Positions 33,637 to 42,743 of a stretch of 64,000 bases of DNA are shown here, in pieces (position 1 is the first letter of the stretch; every line of letters begins with the position of its first letter). The stretch comes from Angustibacter luteus (lineage in GTDB: Bacteria > Actinomycetota > Actinomycetes > Actinomycetales > Angustibacteraceae), in assembly GCF_039541115.1 (NCBI RefSeq), contig NZ_BAABFP010000005.1:914447-978446 (forward strand), given 5' to 3'. Under the pieces are notes generated by a model that was not told the DNA's origin, made no database searches, and saw only the letters and a program-made list of their open reading frames with translations. The position numbers and the translations under genes were made by a program.

Positions 33637-34851
33637 ATGGGTGAGCTGGTGGTGCCGATCGACGTGGTGGGTCTCGGCGCGGACGGTGCACCTGGCGTAT
33701 CGGAGGCTGCGCGGTCCGCCCTGCTGGCGGCGGACGTGGTCATCGGCAGCGAGCGACAGCTGGCCCTGCTGCCCGACGACGTCGGCGCCGAGCGGGTGGC
33801 CCTCCCCCGCCCGCTGCTGCCTGGCCTCGGCGACCTGCTCGACGGTGCGGACGGACGGCGGATCGTCGTGCTGGCCAGCGGCGACCCGTCCTGGCACGGC
33901 ATCGGTTCCACCCTGGTGCGGCTGGTCGGCCCGGGAGCCGTGCGCACCCACCCGGCACCGTCCACCTTGTCGCTGGCCTGCGCGCGACTCGGGTGGCCGG
34001 CCGAGCACGTCACGACCGTGAGCCTGCTGACCGGACCCGCCGCGTCGATCATCGCCGCCCTGCAGCCGGGACGGCACCTGCTCGTCCTGCTCGCGGCTGC
34101 AGCCGACCTCCCTGGTGTCGCCGACCTGCTGTGCCGCAACGGTTTCGGCGCGAGCGCGCTGACCCTGCTGGCCGACCTCGGGGCGCATGACGAGACGGTG
34201 CGGACCGGCACCGCGAGGATGCCCCCGATGCCCACCGGGAGGTTGACCGCTGTCGCGATCGACTGCGCGGCCGAGCCCGGAGCCACCTGGTGGCCGAGCG
34301 GGCCGGGGTTGCCGGACGAGGCGTTCGAGCACGACGGGCAGCTGACCAAGCGCGACCTGCGGGCGAGTGCCCTGGCCCGGCTCGCGCCGGCGCCCGGCCA
34401 GCTCCTGTGGGACGTCGGTGCCGGGGCCGGCAGCGTGGGGATCGAGTGGATGCGGCACGGGCCGACCTGCCGGACCATTGCCGTCGAGCGGCACGCGGAG
34501 CGCGCCGAACGCCTGGGCCGCAACGCCTCTCGGCTCGGGGTGCCTGGGCTGCAGGTCGTGGTCGGCCCCGCACCCGACGTGCTCACCGGGCTCGACCGAC
34601 CGGACGCCGTGTTCGTCGGTGGCGGTGCGACGTCCGCCGGTCTGCTGGATGCCTGCTGGGCGGCACTCGCGCCCGGCGGCCGCCTCGTGGTGCACGCGGT
34701 GACGGCGGAGTCCGAGGCGGCGCTGGTCGGTCAGCGCTCGACCCGCGGCGGCGAGCTGGTGCGGATCGGTGTCGAGCACCTGGAACCGTTGGGTGGCTTC
34801 AGTGGGTGGCGGCCGGCCCGCGCGGTGACGCAGTGGGCGGTGACCCGATGA
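33637..34851 (+). CDS. cobL: Precorrin-6Y C5,15-methyltransferase (decarboxylating), CbiE-CbiT fusion
   Basis: A 404-residue two-domain enzyme. The N-terminal CbiE-type methyltransferase runs to about 200 ('[18 protein letters not shown]', 'VVLASGDPSWHGIG', 'HPAPSTLSLACARLGWP'). The C-terminal CbiT-type domain starts near 225 ('LTKRDLRASALARLAP', 'LLWDVGAGAGSVGIEWMR', 'VFVGGGATSAGLLDACW'). It methylates C5 and C15 and removes the C12 acetate carboxyl. ATG 33637 follows the leaderless box. The stop overlaps cobM (ATGA). Confidence 0.95.
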   Translation: MGELVVPIDVVGLGADGAPGVSEAARSALLAADVVIGSERQLALLPDDVGAERVALPRPLLPGLGDLLDGADGRRIVVLASGDPSWHGIGSTLVRLVGPGAVRTHPAPSTLSLACARLGWPAEHVTTVSLLTGPAASIIAALQPGRHLLVLLAAAADLPGVADLLCRNGFGASALTLLADLGAHDETVRTGTARMPPMPTGRLTAVAIDCAAEPGATWWPSGPGLPDEAFEHDGQLTKRDLRASALARLAPAPGQLLWDVGAGAGSVGIEWMRHGPTCRTIAVERHAERAERLGRNASRLGVPGLQVVVGPAPDVLTGLDRPDAVFVGGGATSAGLLDACWAALAPGGRLVVHAVTAESEAALVGQRSTRGGELVRIGVEHLEPLGGFSGWRPARAVTQWAVTR

Positions 34852-35603
34852 CGGTGCACTTCATCGGCGCCGGCCCCGGGGCGGCCGACCTGCTGACCGT
34901 GCGGGCCACCCGGCTGCTCGCCGCCTCGCCGGTCTGCCTGTACGCCGGCAGCCTGGTCCCGGCCGAGGTCCTCGACCACTGCCCGGAGGGTGCCCGGCTG
35001 GTGGACACCGCGGACCTCACGCTGGACCAGATCGTCTCCGAGCTGACCGCGGCTCACGAGCGTGGCCTGGACGTCGCCCGGCTCTGCTCCGGCGACCCGT
35101 CGGTGTGGAGCGCCCTGACCGAGCAGGTCCGCCGGCTGCGCGCCGCGGGCGTCCCCTACGACGTCACGCCCGGCGTTCCGGCGTTCGCGGCGGCCGCAGC
35201 GGCCCTGGGCGTCGAGCTCACCGTGCCGACCGTGGGCCAGAGCGTGGTGCTGACCCGGACGCAGGCCCGCTCGAGCCCGATGCCGGACGGCGAGCGGCTG
35301 GCGTCCTTCGCCGCGACCGGGGCGACGTTGGCTCTGCACCTTGCGGTGCAACGCATCGAGGAGCTGGCGACCGAGCTGGCCGGGCACTACGGCGGGGACT
35401 GCCCGGTCGCGGTGGTCGCGCGCGCGTCCCAGCCCGACGAGCTGGTGCTGCGCGGCACGCTGGCCGACATCGCGGACGCGGTGCGCGAGGCAGGCGTGCG
35501 ACGTACCGCCGTCGTGCTGGTCGGCCCGGTGCTGGGCGCGGCGACGTTCCCGGACAGCTACCTCTACTCGCCGGCACGTCCGCGGGGCTCGGACTCCTCG
35601 TGA
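34848..35603 (+). CDS. cobM: Precorrin-4 C11-methyltransferase
   Basis: A 251-residue SAM enzyme methylating C11. Motifs are 'VHFIGAGPGAADLLTVRA', 'CLYAGSLVPAEVL', 'ARLCSGDPSVWSAL', 'YDVTPGVPAFAAAAAALG' and 'LALHLAVQRIEEL'. The last 13 codons run through the 3' end of the opposing cbiD gene: the two genes overlap tail to tail by 40 bases. Confidence 0.95.
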   Translation: MTVHFIGAGPGAADLLTVRATRLLAASPVCLYAGSLVPAEVLDHCPEGARLVDTADLTLDQIVSELTAAHERGLDVARLCSGDPSVWSALTEQVRRLRAAGVPYDVTPGVPAFAAAAAALGVELTVPTVGQSVVLTRTQARSSPMPDGERLASFAATGATLALHLAVQRIEELATELAGHYGGDCPVAVVARASQPDELVLRGTLADIADAVREAGVRRTAVVLVGPVLGAATFPDSYLYSPARPRGSDSS

Positions 35604-36661
35604 CCGGCCCGGCCGATCACGGCGCCCGCCCGGTCGATCACCACGACGTCGACGTGCACGGGCGACCCGCTCAGCACGGCCGCGCAGGTGTCGAGGGCGG
35701 CTCGGGCGACGGCTGCGCCGAGGTCCACCCCGGCGGACTGGGCCAGGCGCAGCGCGTGCAGGGCCGTCGTCCCCGCTTCGATCTGGCTCGCGAGCTCGTC
35801 GCCGCCGAGCGGTCGGGCCAGGTCGGCGAGGGCCGGCAGGTCGACCTGGGAACGCCCCGAGTGCAGGTCCAGCTGGCCCTGCCCGAGCTTGCTCAGCTTG
35901 CCGAACCCGCCTGCGATCGTCAGGCGCTGCACGGGGTGGCGGCGCACGTACTTCAGGACCGCGCCGGCGAAGTCGCCCATGTCCAGCAGCGCGAGCTGCG
36001 GCAGACCGTAGAGCTCGGCGACCGTGCGTTCCGAGGTGCTGCCCGTGGCCCCGGCCAGGTGCTGCAGGCCGGCCGCGCGGGCGACGTCCACCCCGCGCCG
36101 GATGCTGTCGATCCACGCCGAGCAGGAGTACGGGACGACGACGCCGGTGGTGCCAAGGATGGACAGGCCGCCGAGGATGCCGAGCCGCGGGTTCCAGGTG
36201 TGCTGGGCGATCTCCTCGCCGTGGTCGACGGAGATCTCGATCACCAGGTCGGGGGTGGAGCCGCCGGCGACCTCGGTCACCGCGTCGCGCATCAGCTGGC
36301 GGGGTACGGGGTTGATGGCGGGCTCCCCCACGTCCAGCGGCAGTCCGGGAAGGGTCACCGTGCCCACGCCGGGGCCGGCCACGAACTGGATCCCGCTGCC
36401 CGCCGGGCCGGGTCGCACGGTCGAGCGGATCAGCGCGAGGTGCGTGACGTCCGGGTCGTCGCCGGCGTCCTTGACGACGCCGGCCATCGCGGAGCCGTCG
36501 TCCAGGCGTTCGACGGCGAGCGCGAAGGAGGGGGTCTGCCCGCGCGGCAGCACGATCTGCACCGGGTCCGGGAACTCGCCGGTGAGCAGCGCCGTGTACG
36601 CGGCCTTGGTGGCGGCGGTCGCGCAGGCGCCCGTCGTCCAGCCCCGCCGCAGCTCGGTCAT
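35564..36661 (-). CDS. cbiD: Cobalt-precorrin-5B C1-methyltransferase
   Basis: CbiD methylates C1 in the early-cobalt (anaerobic) route. Here it stands in for CobF. The 365 residues begin 'LRRGWTTGACATAATKAAY', followed by 'PAINPVPRQLMRDAV', 'NPRLGILGGLSILGTTGVV', 'YSCSAWIDSIRRGVDVA' and 'GGFGKLSKLGQGQLDLHSG'. The length is normal. It is a single leftward gene, divergent from cobK with 29 bases between starts. Its last 13 codons lie antisense to the end of cobM. Confidence 0.94.
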   Translation of the reverse strand: MTELRRGWTTGACATAATKAAYTALLTGEFPDPVQIVLPRGQTPSFALAVERLDDGSAMAGVVKDAGDDPDVTHLALIRSTVRPGPAGSGIQFVAGPGVGTVTLPGLPLDVGEPAINPVPRQLMRDAVTEVAGGSTPDLVIEISVDHGEEIAQHTWNPRLGILGGLSILGTTGVVVPYSCSAWIDSIRRGVDVARAAGLQHLAGATGSTSERTVAELYGLPQLALLDMGDFAGAVLKYVRRHPVQRLTIAGGFGKLSKLGQGQLDLHSGRSQVDLPALADLARPLGGDELASQIEAGTTALHALRLAQSAGVDLGAAVARAALDTCAAVLSGSPVHVDVVVIDRAGAVIGRAGHEESEPRGRAGE

Positions 36662-36690
36662 GGGGTCAGTGTGCCGGGCGGCGGTGACCG

Positions 36691-37458
36691 GTGAGCGGGG
36701 CGGTGCTGGTGGTCGGCGGGACCGGCGAGGCCCGGGACCTGGCGGGGCGGCTCGTCGACAGCGGCATCGGGGTGCTGACCTCGCTGGCCGGTGCGGTGGC
36801 CCGGCCCCGGCTGCCCGAGGGTGAGGTGCGGATCGGCGGGTTCGGCGGGCCGGACGGCCTGCGGGACTGGTTGGTCGGGCACCGACCGCTCGCCGTGGTG
36901 GACGCCAGCCACCCGTTCGCGGCTCGGATCTCCCGGTCCTGCGTGGTCGCCTGTGCGGCGACCGAGGTGCCGCTGCTGCGGTTGGAGCGACCGGCGTGGG
37001 CACCCGGCGAGGGCGATCGCTGGCACGAGGTGGACGACGTCCGCGAGGCGGCGGAGGTCGCCTCCCGGTTGGGCCGCAGCCTGCTGGTCACCACCGGACG
37101 GCGCGACCTGGCGCCGTTCGCCGCGTTGACCGAGGTGCGGGTGCTCGCGCGGTGCGTGGACCCGCCGACGCAGCCGCTGCCGTCGCACGTCGAGGTGCTG
37201 CTGGACCGCGGGCCCTACACCGTGGACGGCGAGCAGGCCCTGATGCGCGAGCACGGGGTCGACGTCCTGGTGACGAAGAACAGCGGCGGCCCGCTGGTCG
37301 CGGCCAAGCTGCGCGCCGCGCGTGAGCTCGGGGTCGCGGTGGTGATGATCCGGCGGCCGGCCCCCGCCGGAGCACCGACCGTGCCGGACGTCGACGCCGC
37401 CCTGGCATGGGTCCAGGGCCGTCTGCCCGACGACGTGGCAACCTCGCATCGCCCGTGA
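36691..37458 (+). CDS. cobK: Precorrin-6A reductase
   Basis: An NADPH-dependent reductase of the macrocycle, 255 residues. 'VLVVGGTGEARDLAGRL' is the nucleotide-binding start. 'VVDASHPFAARISRS', 'PLLRLERPAW', 'LLVTTGRRDLAPF' and 'VDVLVTKNSGG' are family motifs. GTG 36691 is used. It ends just inside a hairpin that separates it from cobIJ. Confidence 0.93.
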   Translation: MSGAVLVVGGTGEARDLAGRLVDSGIGVLTSLAGAVARPRLPEGEVRIGGFGGPDGLRDWLVGHRPLAVVDASHPFAARISRSCVVACAATEVPLLRLERPAWAPGEGDRWHEVDDVREAAEVASRLGRSLLVTTGRRDLAPFAALTEVRVLARCVDPPTQPLPSHVEVLLDRGPYTVDGEQALMREHGVDVLVTKNSGGPLVAAKLRAARELGVAVVMIRRPAPAGAPTVPDVDAALAWVQGRLPDDVATSHRP

Positions 37459-37472
37459 GGCGAGGCTGCCAC
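37435..37472. terminator. 13-bp hairpin between cobK and cobIJ ends
   Basis: Bases 37435-37447 (GTGGCAACCTCGC) pair with 37460-37472 (GCGAGGCTGCCAC) with one mismatch. It overlaps the last codons of cobK and lies eight bases before the cobIJ stop, so it probably ends transcription of both convergent genes. Confidence 0.65.
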
Positions 37473-37479
37473 GTTCTGG

Positions 37480-39051
37480 TCAGGTGCTCGGGTAGTGGCG
37501 GGGGGTGAGAACCAGGGGCTGACCCGGGTCGCCGTTCACCCCCGGGCGCGCCAGCACCTGAGTCGTCGACGAGCCGATGATCAGCAGGCACCGCATGTCG
37601 ATTGACGACGGATCGAGGTCGCCCAACGTCACCACCCGCACTGTCTCGGCCGGCCCACCGACGTCCCGGCCGACGACCACCGGGGTGGTCGCCTGGCGAT
37701 GACGCAGCAGCACCTGCTGAGCTGCCTCGACCTGCCAGGTGCGGGAGCGCGACGCCGGGTTGTAGATCGCGATGGCCAGGTCGGCCGCCGCGAGAGCGTC
37801 GAGCCGCCGCTCGATGACGTCCCAGGGCTTGAGGCGGTCGCTGAGCGACACGACGGCGTAGTCGTGGCCGAGCGGCGCCCCGACCCGGCTGGCCACCGCC
37901 TGCGCCGCGGTCAGGCCGGGAACGACCCGGACGCCGACCGCGGCCCAGCGCTCGTCCGCCGCCTGCTCGACGACGGCCGCCGCCATCGCGAACACGCCGG
38001 GATCGCCGGACGACACCACCGCGACCCGAGCGCCGGACGCGGCCAGTGCGAGCGCGTGGTCGGCGCGGTCGGCCTCCACCGTGTTGCCCGAGGCGTGCCG
38101 GGTCTGCCCGCTGCGCACCGGGACGCGGTCGAGGTAGGTCCGGTAGCCCACGAGGTGGTCCGCCCGCTCGAGCTCGCGCTTCGCCTGCGGGGTCAACCAG
38201 CCCTCCTCCCCCGGGCCGAGGCCGACCACCACCACTTCGCCGGGGGCGCACGGTGGCGCAAGGCCGTTGCCGGACAACGGCTCTGGCACCACGGCGCCGA
38301 TCGCCGACTGGCCCATCGAACGCTGGCCGGTAGGACTGGGCAACAGCGCGAGCGAGAAGTACGGGACGGTCTGCGGGTCGACGTCGCGCAGGGCAGTGGT
38401 GCGCTGGTCGGGAGTGGACGCACGCTCGACGTACCAGGCGGACGGCCCCCGTCCGGCGTCCTCGATCGCGCCCGAGACGGTGCCGAACGTGCGGCCGAGC
38501 TTGAGCACCGCAGCCGAGTCGGTGTCGGCCAGCCGCCGCGCGAGCTCGGCCCGCGGCAGGGTCCCGGGCAGGATCGTAAGCACCTCGTCGCGCTCGACCA
38601 GGGGCCGGCCGAGCGCGGCGGCCGCGGCGCTCACCGAGGTGACACCGGGCACGACCTGCGTCTCGTAACGGCCGGCGAGCCGCTCGTGGGTGTACATGTA
38701 CGAGCCGTAGAACATCGGGTCGCCCTCGCACAGCACCACGACGTCCCGCCCGGCGTCCAGGTGCCCGGCCAGCCGCACGGCGACCTCGTCGTAGAAGTCG
38801 CGGACGGCCCCTTCGTAGCCGTCGGGGTGCGCCGTCGTCCCTGTCGTCACCGGGTAGACCAGCGGCTCCTCGATCTGCCCGTCGCGCACGTAGGGGTCGG
38901 CGATCCGGCGGGCGATGCTGCGCCCGTGCGGTCCGGAGTGAAAGGCCAGCACGTCCGCGGCGCCGACCAGCCGGGCCGCCTTCACCGTCACCAGCTCCGG
39001 GTCGCCCGGCCCGAGCCCGACGCCCCACAACCGTCCGCGCGCCATGCTCAC
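37480..39051 (-). CDS. cobIJ: Fused precorrin-2 C20- and precorrin-3B C17-methyltransferases
   Basis: A 523-residue fusion of two SAM methyltransferases. CobI fills about 1-250 ('[18 protein letters not shown]', '[17 protein letters not shown]', '[19 protein letters not shown]'). CobJ, the ring-contraction methyltransferase, starts near 270 ('[18 protein letters not shown]', '[18 protein letters not shown]', '[17 protein letters not shown]', '[15 protein letters not shown]'). This fusion is common in actinobacteria. GTG 39051 overlaps the cobH stop (GTGA). An ATG two codons later is also possible. Confidence 0.95.
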   Translation of the reverse strand: MSMARGRLWGVGLGPGDPELVTVKAARLVGAADVLAFHSGPHGRSIARRIADPYVRDGQIEEPLVYPVTTGTTAHPDGYEGAVRDFYDEVAVRLAGHLDAGRDVVVLCEGDPMFYGSYMYTHERLAGRYETQVVPGVTSVSAAAAALGRPLVERDEVLTILPGTLPRAELARRLADTDSAAVLKLGRTFGTVSGAIEDAGRGPSAWYVERASTPDQRTTALRDVDPQTVPYFSLALLPSPTGQRSMGQSAIGAVVPEPLSGNGLAPPCAPGEVVVVGLGPGEEGWLTPQAKRELERADHLVGYRTYLDRVPVRSGQTRHASGNTVEADRADHALALAASGARVAVVSSGDPGVFAMAAAVVEQAADERWAAVGVRVVPGLTAAQAVASRVGAPLGHDYAVVSLSDRLKPWDVIERRLDALAAADLAIAIYNPASRSRTWQVEAAQQVLLRHRQATTPVVVGRDVGGPAETVRVVTLGDLDPSSIDMRCLLIIGSSTTQVLARPGVNGDPGQPLVLTPRHYPST

Positions 39052-39716
39052 TCCCTCACGTCCGCGATGGCGTTGACCGCCGCCGCCGTCATCGCACTAC
39101 CGCCGCGACGGCCGTGCACGACCAGGTACGGGACCCCGTGGCCCCCGGTCGCCAACGCGGCCTTCGACTCCGCGGCCCCGATGAACCCCACCGGGATGCC
39201 GACCACGGCCGCCGGGCGCGGCGCCCCGGCCGCCAGCATCTCCAGCAGGTGGAACAGCGCCGTCGGCGCGTTCCCGATGGCCACGACCGCGCCCGCCAGC
39301 CGTGGCCGCCAGAGCTCGAGCGCGGCGGCGCTGCGGGTGGTCCCGAGCCGCGCCGCCAGCTCCGGCACCTGCGGGTCGGACAGCGTGCAGACCACGTCGT
39401 TGTCCGCCGGCAACCGGGAGCGGGTGATCCCCGAGGCGACCATCTGCGCGTCGCACAGGACGGGTGCGCCGTCCCGCAGGGCCTGTCGTGCCTGCCGCAC
39501 GGCACCCGGCGATGCCGCGACATCCGCCGGGAGGTCGACCATGCCGCAGGCGTGGATCATCCGGACGACGACCGGCGCCAGGTCCCCCGGCAGGCCGGTC
39601 AGGTCGGCCTCGGCGCGGATGGTCGCGAACGACTGCCGGTAGATCTCGGCGCCGTCTCGGACGTAGTCCCACGTCGGCGTCGGCGCGTCCCGCATCGGCA
39701 CGGTCTCGGTGCTCAC
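39048..39716 (-). CDS. cobH: Precorrin-8X methylmutase
   Basis: Moves the C11 methyl to C12 to give hydrogenobyrinate. The 222 residues contain '[15 protein letters not shown]' with the catalytic His, '[18 protein letters not shown]', '[16 protein letters not shown]', '[18 protein letters not shown]' and '[15 protein letters not shown]'. GTG 39716 overlaps the cobG stop, and AAGGAG lies upstream inside cobG. Confidence 0.95.
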   Translation of the reverse strand: MSTETVPMRDAPTPTWDYVRDGAEIYRQSFATIRAEADLTGLPGDLAPVVVRMIHACGMVDLPADVAASPGAVRQARQALRDGAPVLCDAQMVASGITRSRLPADNDVVCTLSDPQVPELAARLGTTRSAAALELWRPRLAGAVVAIGNAPTALFHLLEMLAAGAPRPAAVVGIPVGFIGAAESKAALATGGHGVPYLVVHGRRGGSAMTAAAVNAIADVRE

Positions 39717-40987
39717 TCGGTACTCCTTCGTGGATCTGCTGCGGTCGGGTCCACTCGACCCTCGATGAGCCCTCGGGTGGTGGCCACGACCTCGTCGTGC
39801 GGGCCGGCCGGGTGCCCGCAGCGGCGCTCGCAGCCGCTGTAGTGCAACGGACTCGGCTCGCCTGTTGCGTCGGACGCCGCGACCCGAAGCCCGACGGACC
39901 GGTACGCCAGCGCCCGGACGTCGACCAGCGCGCGGGCGCAGCCGGGTCGCCCCGCGCACGCGGAGACCCCGCGCCAACCGGAGGTGCCGGTCACGTCCAG
40001 TCCGAGCCCGGACAGCTCGCGGACGAGGTTGCGCGCCGCTGACGCCGTCAGGTCGGGCACGAGCACCTCACGCCACGGTGTGAGGACGACGCCTTCCGCC
40101 GACCGAGCCATCACCCGGGCGGCCGCCGTCGACAGCCGGCCGAGCGGGACGAGGACGGCGAGCGCGGACCGGCCGTCGTGCTGGACCAGCACGCCGAGTT
40201 CCGGGAGCCGGGTGCGAGCCGGCGGCAGGGCGACCGGAGCTGCGGTCGTCGTCGACGGTTCCGCCTGCAGCACCAGGGATGTCGCCCGCTCGACACCGTC
40301 GGGGAGCTCGCCGATCCGCCAGGCTGCGGCCCCTCCGACGCGCGCGTCCTGCGCCCGGCGGGCGACGAACGCCCGCGCTACGGCGAGCAGGGCCGGCACC
40401 GCTCGGGGCAGGGTCAGGCGGACTCCGGTGTCGCGTCCGGAGACCACCAGAGCGCCCACCGGCACGGCCCCCGGGTCGTCGCCCGAGCTCGGGAGAGCCC
40501 ACCACCCCACGTCCGCGCCGAGCCCGACCACGTCGCCGGTGCCGTCGTCCAGCGCGAACAGGAAGCGCCCGGGCAGGGCCGGCAGCAGGCGGTCCTGGCA
40601 GAGCTGCCGATCCAGCTCGCGCGCCGCCCCGGTCAGGTCGACCAGCCCACCGAGCCGGCCGGTACCGGGCGACACGAGGACGTTGCGGACCAGCTCGTGG
40701 CTTGGTGACGAGAGCAGCCCCGCACCCTGAATCGCCTGCACCACCACGGGATCGAGACCCTGACCGACGGCCCGGAGGGCGCGCAGCTGCACGTTGCCGC
40801 GGGACGTCAGGTGCAGTGCGCCGTCCCCGTGCCGGTCCGCCAGGTCGGCCAGCGCAGCCAGCGAACGGGACGCCAGCACCCCGCCGATCATCCTCAGCCG
40901 GACCATGGCGCCGTCCGCCGCCAGGTGCGGGCGCAGCGCACCCGGGCAGGCGTCCGCGGCGGTCCTTCCCCGCGCCGCAGGGCCCAT
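39713..40987 (-). CDS. cobG: Precorrin-3B synthase
   Basis: An oxygen-dependent hydroxylase related to sulfite reductase, used before ring contraction in the aerobic route. The 424 residues have ferredoxin-like repeats ('[14 protein letters not shown]') and the Fe-S/siroheme cysteine sets '[10 protein letters not shown]' and '[11 protein letters not shown]'. Its presence shows the aerobic type of ring contraction. ATG 40987 overlaps the stop of the upstream gene (TGATG). GTG 40990 is equally coupled. Confidence 0.92.
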   Translation of the reverse strand: MGPAARGRTAADACPGALRPHLAADGAMVRLRMIGGVLASRSLAALADLADRHGDGALHLTSRGNVQLRALRAVGQGLDPVVVQAIQGAGLLSSPSHELVRNVLVSPGTGRLGGLVDLTGAARELDRQLCQDRLLPALPGRFLFALDDGTGDVVGLGADVGWWALPSSGDDPGAVPVGALVVSGRDTGVRLTLPRAVPALLAVARAFVARRAQDARVGGAAAWRIGELPDGVERATSLVLQAEPSTTTAAPVALPPARTRLPELGVLVQHDGRSALAVLVPLGRLSTAAARVMARSAEGVVLTPWREVLVPDLTASAARNLVRELSGLGLDVTGTSGWRGVSACAGRPGCARALVDVRALAYRSVGLRVAASDATGEPSPLHYSGCERRCGHPAGPHDEVVATTRGLIEGRVDPTAADPRRSTE

Positions 40988-41502
40988 CACGCGCTCCACC
41001 GCAGGGCACGGCGTCCGGGTCGCAGGGTGAGCTCGACCACGGCCAGCGGCTCGACGTCCAGCCGCCAGAATCCTTGCGGCGCAACACCCGCCGTCACGCA
41101 CACCACGGCCCGCACCCAAGGGCCCGGTGCCACCGCGACCAACCGGCCGCGTCGCCGGTCTGCGACGCCGTCCAGCCATCGACCGGCTCGTTCCTGCAGC
41201 GCCAGCAGGGACTCGCCGCCGTGCGCGTCGAACGTCGGGTCGGTCAGCCACCGTTCAGCCAGGTCGGGCTCGGCCGCGGCGAGGACGTCGATGTCCTGGC
41301 CGGTCCACCGGCCGAGGTCCCAGTCCGTCAGGTCCGCTGCCACCGGGACGGGCTCGACGAGCCCGGCGAGCGCGCTCGCTCTGGCGCACTCGGAGCCTGG
41401 CCCACGGACGGCGTCCCAGCCGGCGAATGCGCCGGTCAGGCGGTGCGCACGGTTCGCGTCCGCGGGTCGACCGGCACTGATCAGGCTGAGCCGCAACGTC
41501 AT
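40987..41502 (-). CDS. Histidine phosphatase-like protein lacking both catalytic histidines
   Basis: A 171-residue protein with the fold pattern of phosphoglycerate mutase/CobC-type phosphatases. The usual RHG at the first strand is 'SAG' (S9-A10-G11), and the second His, normally in a VsHG context, is Pro126 in 'VAPGPWVRA'. The acidic 'HGGESLLALQERAGRWL' helix remains. Either it has lost phosphatase activity or it binds a corrinoid or nucleotide. As first gene of the cobG-cobH-cobIJ operon, a structural or regulatory role in the pathway is possible. ATG 41502 has AAAGGAT eight bases upstream. Confidence 0.75.
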   Translation of the reverse strand: MTLRLSLISAGRPADANRAHRLTGAFAGWDAVRGPGSECARASALAGLVEPVPVAADLTDWDLGRWTGQDIDVLAAAEPDLAERWLTDPTFDAHGGESLLALQERAGRWLDGVADRRRGRLVAVAPGPWVRAVVCVTAGVAPQGFWRLDVEPLAVVELTLRPGRRALRWSA

Positions 41503-41512
41503 GGCGCATCCT

Positions 41513-41542
41513 TTGACACCGTCGTCAGGACGGCCCTAGTGT
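41513..41542 (+). promoter_or_regulatory. Promoter of the cbtBA riboswitch transcript
   Basis: TTGACA (41513-41518) and TAGTGT (41537-41542) are separated by 18 bases, one of the best -35/-10 pairs in the window. Transcription would start near 41549, just before the aptamer. The minus strand shows TAGGGC at 41533-41538, a possible -10 for the opposite operon that overlaps this one. Confidence 0.6.
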
Positions 41543-41548
41543 CAGCGC

Positions 41549-41660
41549 CACCCTGACGTTGTGAGGCAGCCGGTGAGATTCCGGCGCGGTCGCGCCACTG
41601 TGTCCGGCGTTCGAGCCCACGGCCCGAGCATCGGGAGCCAGACCCTGCGACGTCATCCGA
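41549..41660 (+). promoter_or_regulatory. Cobalamin riboswitch upstream of cbtBA
   Basis: The conserved core is present: CCGGTGAGATTCCGG, then the B12 box GCCACTG (41594-41600), then GGGAGCCAGACCC near the 3' end. A closing stem is visible, TGACGT (41554-41559) with ACGTCA (41650-41655). It should sense adenosylcobalamin and reduce expression of the cobalt transporter when the cofactor is plentiful. The SD GGAGG lies downstream at about 41685. Confidence 0.93.
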
Positions 41661-41696
41661 TCCGTCCCGGACGCTCGATCCGCAGGAGGTCTTTCC

Positions 41697-41906
41697 GTGA
41701 GTCATCCCACCGTTTCCGCGCAGCCCACCGCTGCCCCCATCCCGCTGCGTGAGGTCGCCCCCTGGGCGGCGTTCGCGCTGCTGCTCGCGCTCGTCGTGCT
41801 GTACTTCGTGTCCTCCGAGCAGGGAGCGGTCTCCGTGTTCTCCGGCGCCGGCGTGCACGAGTTCCTGCACGACGGTCGCCACCTGCTCGGCTTCCCCTGC
41901 CACTGA
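41697..41906 (+). CDS. cbtB: Cobalt transporter small subunit CbtB
   Basis: A 69-residue protein with one transmembrane helix ('WAAFALLLALVVLYFV') and the conserved C-terminal His-rich end 'VHEFLHDGRHLLGFPCH', the presumed cobalt site. GTG 41697 has CAGGAGG upstream. CbtA follows after 12 bases, and a cobalamin riboswitch precedes, the classic CbtAB setting. Confidence 0.95.
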   Translation: MSHPTVSAQPTAAPIPLREVAPWAAFALLLALVVLYFVSSEQGAVSVFSGAGVHEFLHDGRHLLGFPCH

Positions 41907-41918
41907 GGGGCGGCCGAC

Positions 41919-42683
41919 ATGACCAGGTCCTTCCTGATCCGCGGCCTGCTCGTCGGGCTGCTCGCCGGTGCGGTCGCCTTCGTGGTCGCGCACTTCCTCG
42001 GTGAGCCGTCCGTCGCCTCCGCGATCGCGGTGGAGGAGTCCGGCCACGCCGCCGAGCACGCTGCCGGGCTCGTCGCCGAGCACACCCACGGCGAAGAGGC
42101 ACCCCTCGTCAGCCGAGGCGTGCAGAGCTCCATCGGGCTGCTGACCGCGCTGCTGCTGTTCGGCGCTGCGCTCGGCGGCCTCTTCGGCATCGGCGCGGCC
42201 ACGGCGCAGGGCCGGCTCGGCCGGCTCGGTGCCCGGGCGACGTCCGCGCTGCTGGCCCTGGCCGGCTTCGTCACCGTCTCGCTGGTGCCGTTCCTGAAGT
42301 ACCCCGCGAACCCGCCCGCGGTCGGCGACCCGTCCAGCATCGGGCGCCGGTCCGGGCTGTACTTCGCGATGCTCGCGCTGTCCGTGCTGTTCGCCGTCGC
42401 GGCGGTGTGGGTGGCGCGTCGGTTGCGCACGGCGTCGACCTGGAACCGTTGCCTCGCAGGCGTTGGCACCTTCGTGGTCCTCGTCGGCGTGGCGTACGCG
42501 GTGCTGCCCGCCGTGGACGAGCTGGGTGCCTTCCCGGCGGACGTCCTGTGGCGCTTCCGGCTGGGTTCGCTGGCCACCCAGCTGGCGGTCTGGACGACGC
42601 TCGGGCTGGCGTTCGGCGCGCTCACAGAGCGGGCGGCAGCATCGCCAGCGGTCGCCGGTGACCGCCCGCTCGCCGCGGTCTGA
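41919..42683 (+). CDS. cbtA: Cobalt transporter subunit CbtA
   Basis: A 254-residue membrane protein with about six helices. It has 'IRGLLVGLLAGAVAFVVAHFLGEPSV', a His-containing loop ('EESGHAAEHAAGLVAEHTHGEE') that may hold metal, and the 'FLKYPANPPAVGDP' motif characteristic of CbtA. With CbtB it is predicted to bring in cobalt for corrin synthesis. It ends just before a terminator hairpin. Confidence 0.93.
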   Translation: MTRSFLIRGLLVGLLAGAVAFVVAHFLGEPSVASAIAVEESGHAAEHAAGLVAEHTHGEEAPLVSRGVQSSIGLLTALLLFGAALGGLFGIGAATAQGRLGRLGARATSALLALAGFVTVSLVPFLKYPANPPAVGDPSSIGRRSGLYFAMLALSVLFAVAAVWVARRLRTASTWNRCLAGVGTFVVLVGVAYAVLPAVDELGAFPADVLWRFRLGSLATQLAVWTTLGLAFGALTERAAASPAVAGDRPLAAV

Positions 42684-42704
42684 CGCGGTCCGGCAGGCGT
42701 TCTG

Positions 42705-42743
42705 GGGTCGGCGGGGCATCACCACTCGATGCCCCGCTGACCC
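42705..42743. terminator. 16-bp bidirectional hairpin between cbtA and cobO
   Basis: Bases 42705-42720 pair with 42728-42743 (16 bp, one mismatch: GGGTCGGCGGGGCATC against GATGCCCCGCTGACCC). It overlaps the last codons of the leftward cobO gene and lies after the rightward cbtA, fitting a shared terminator. Confidence 0.72.
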
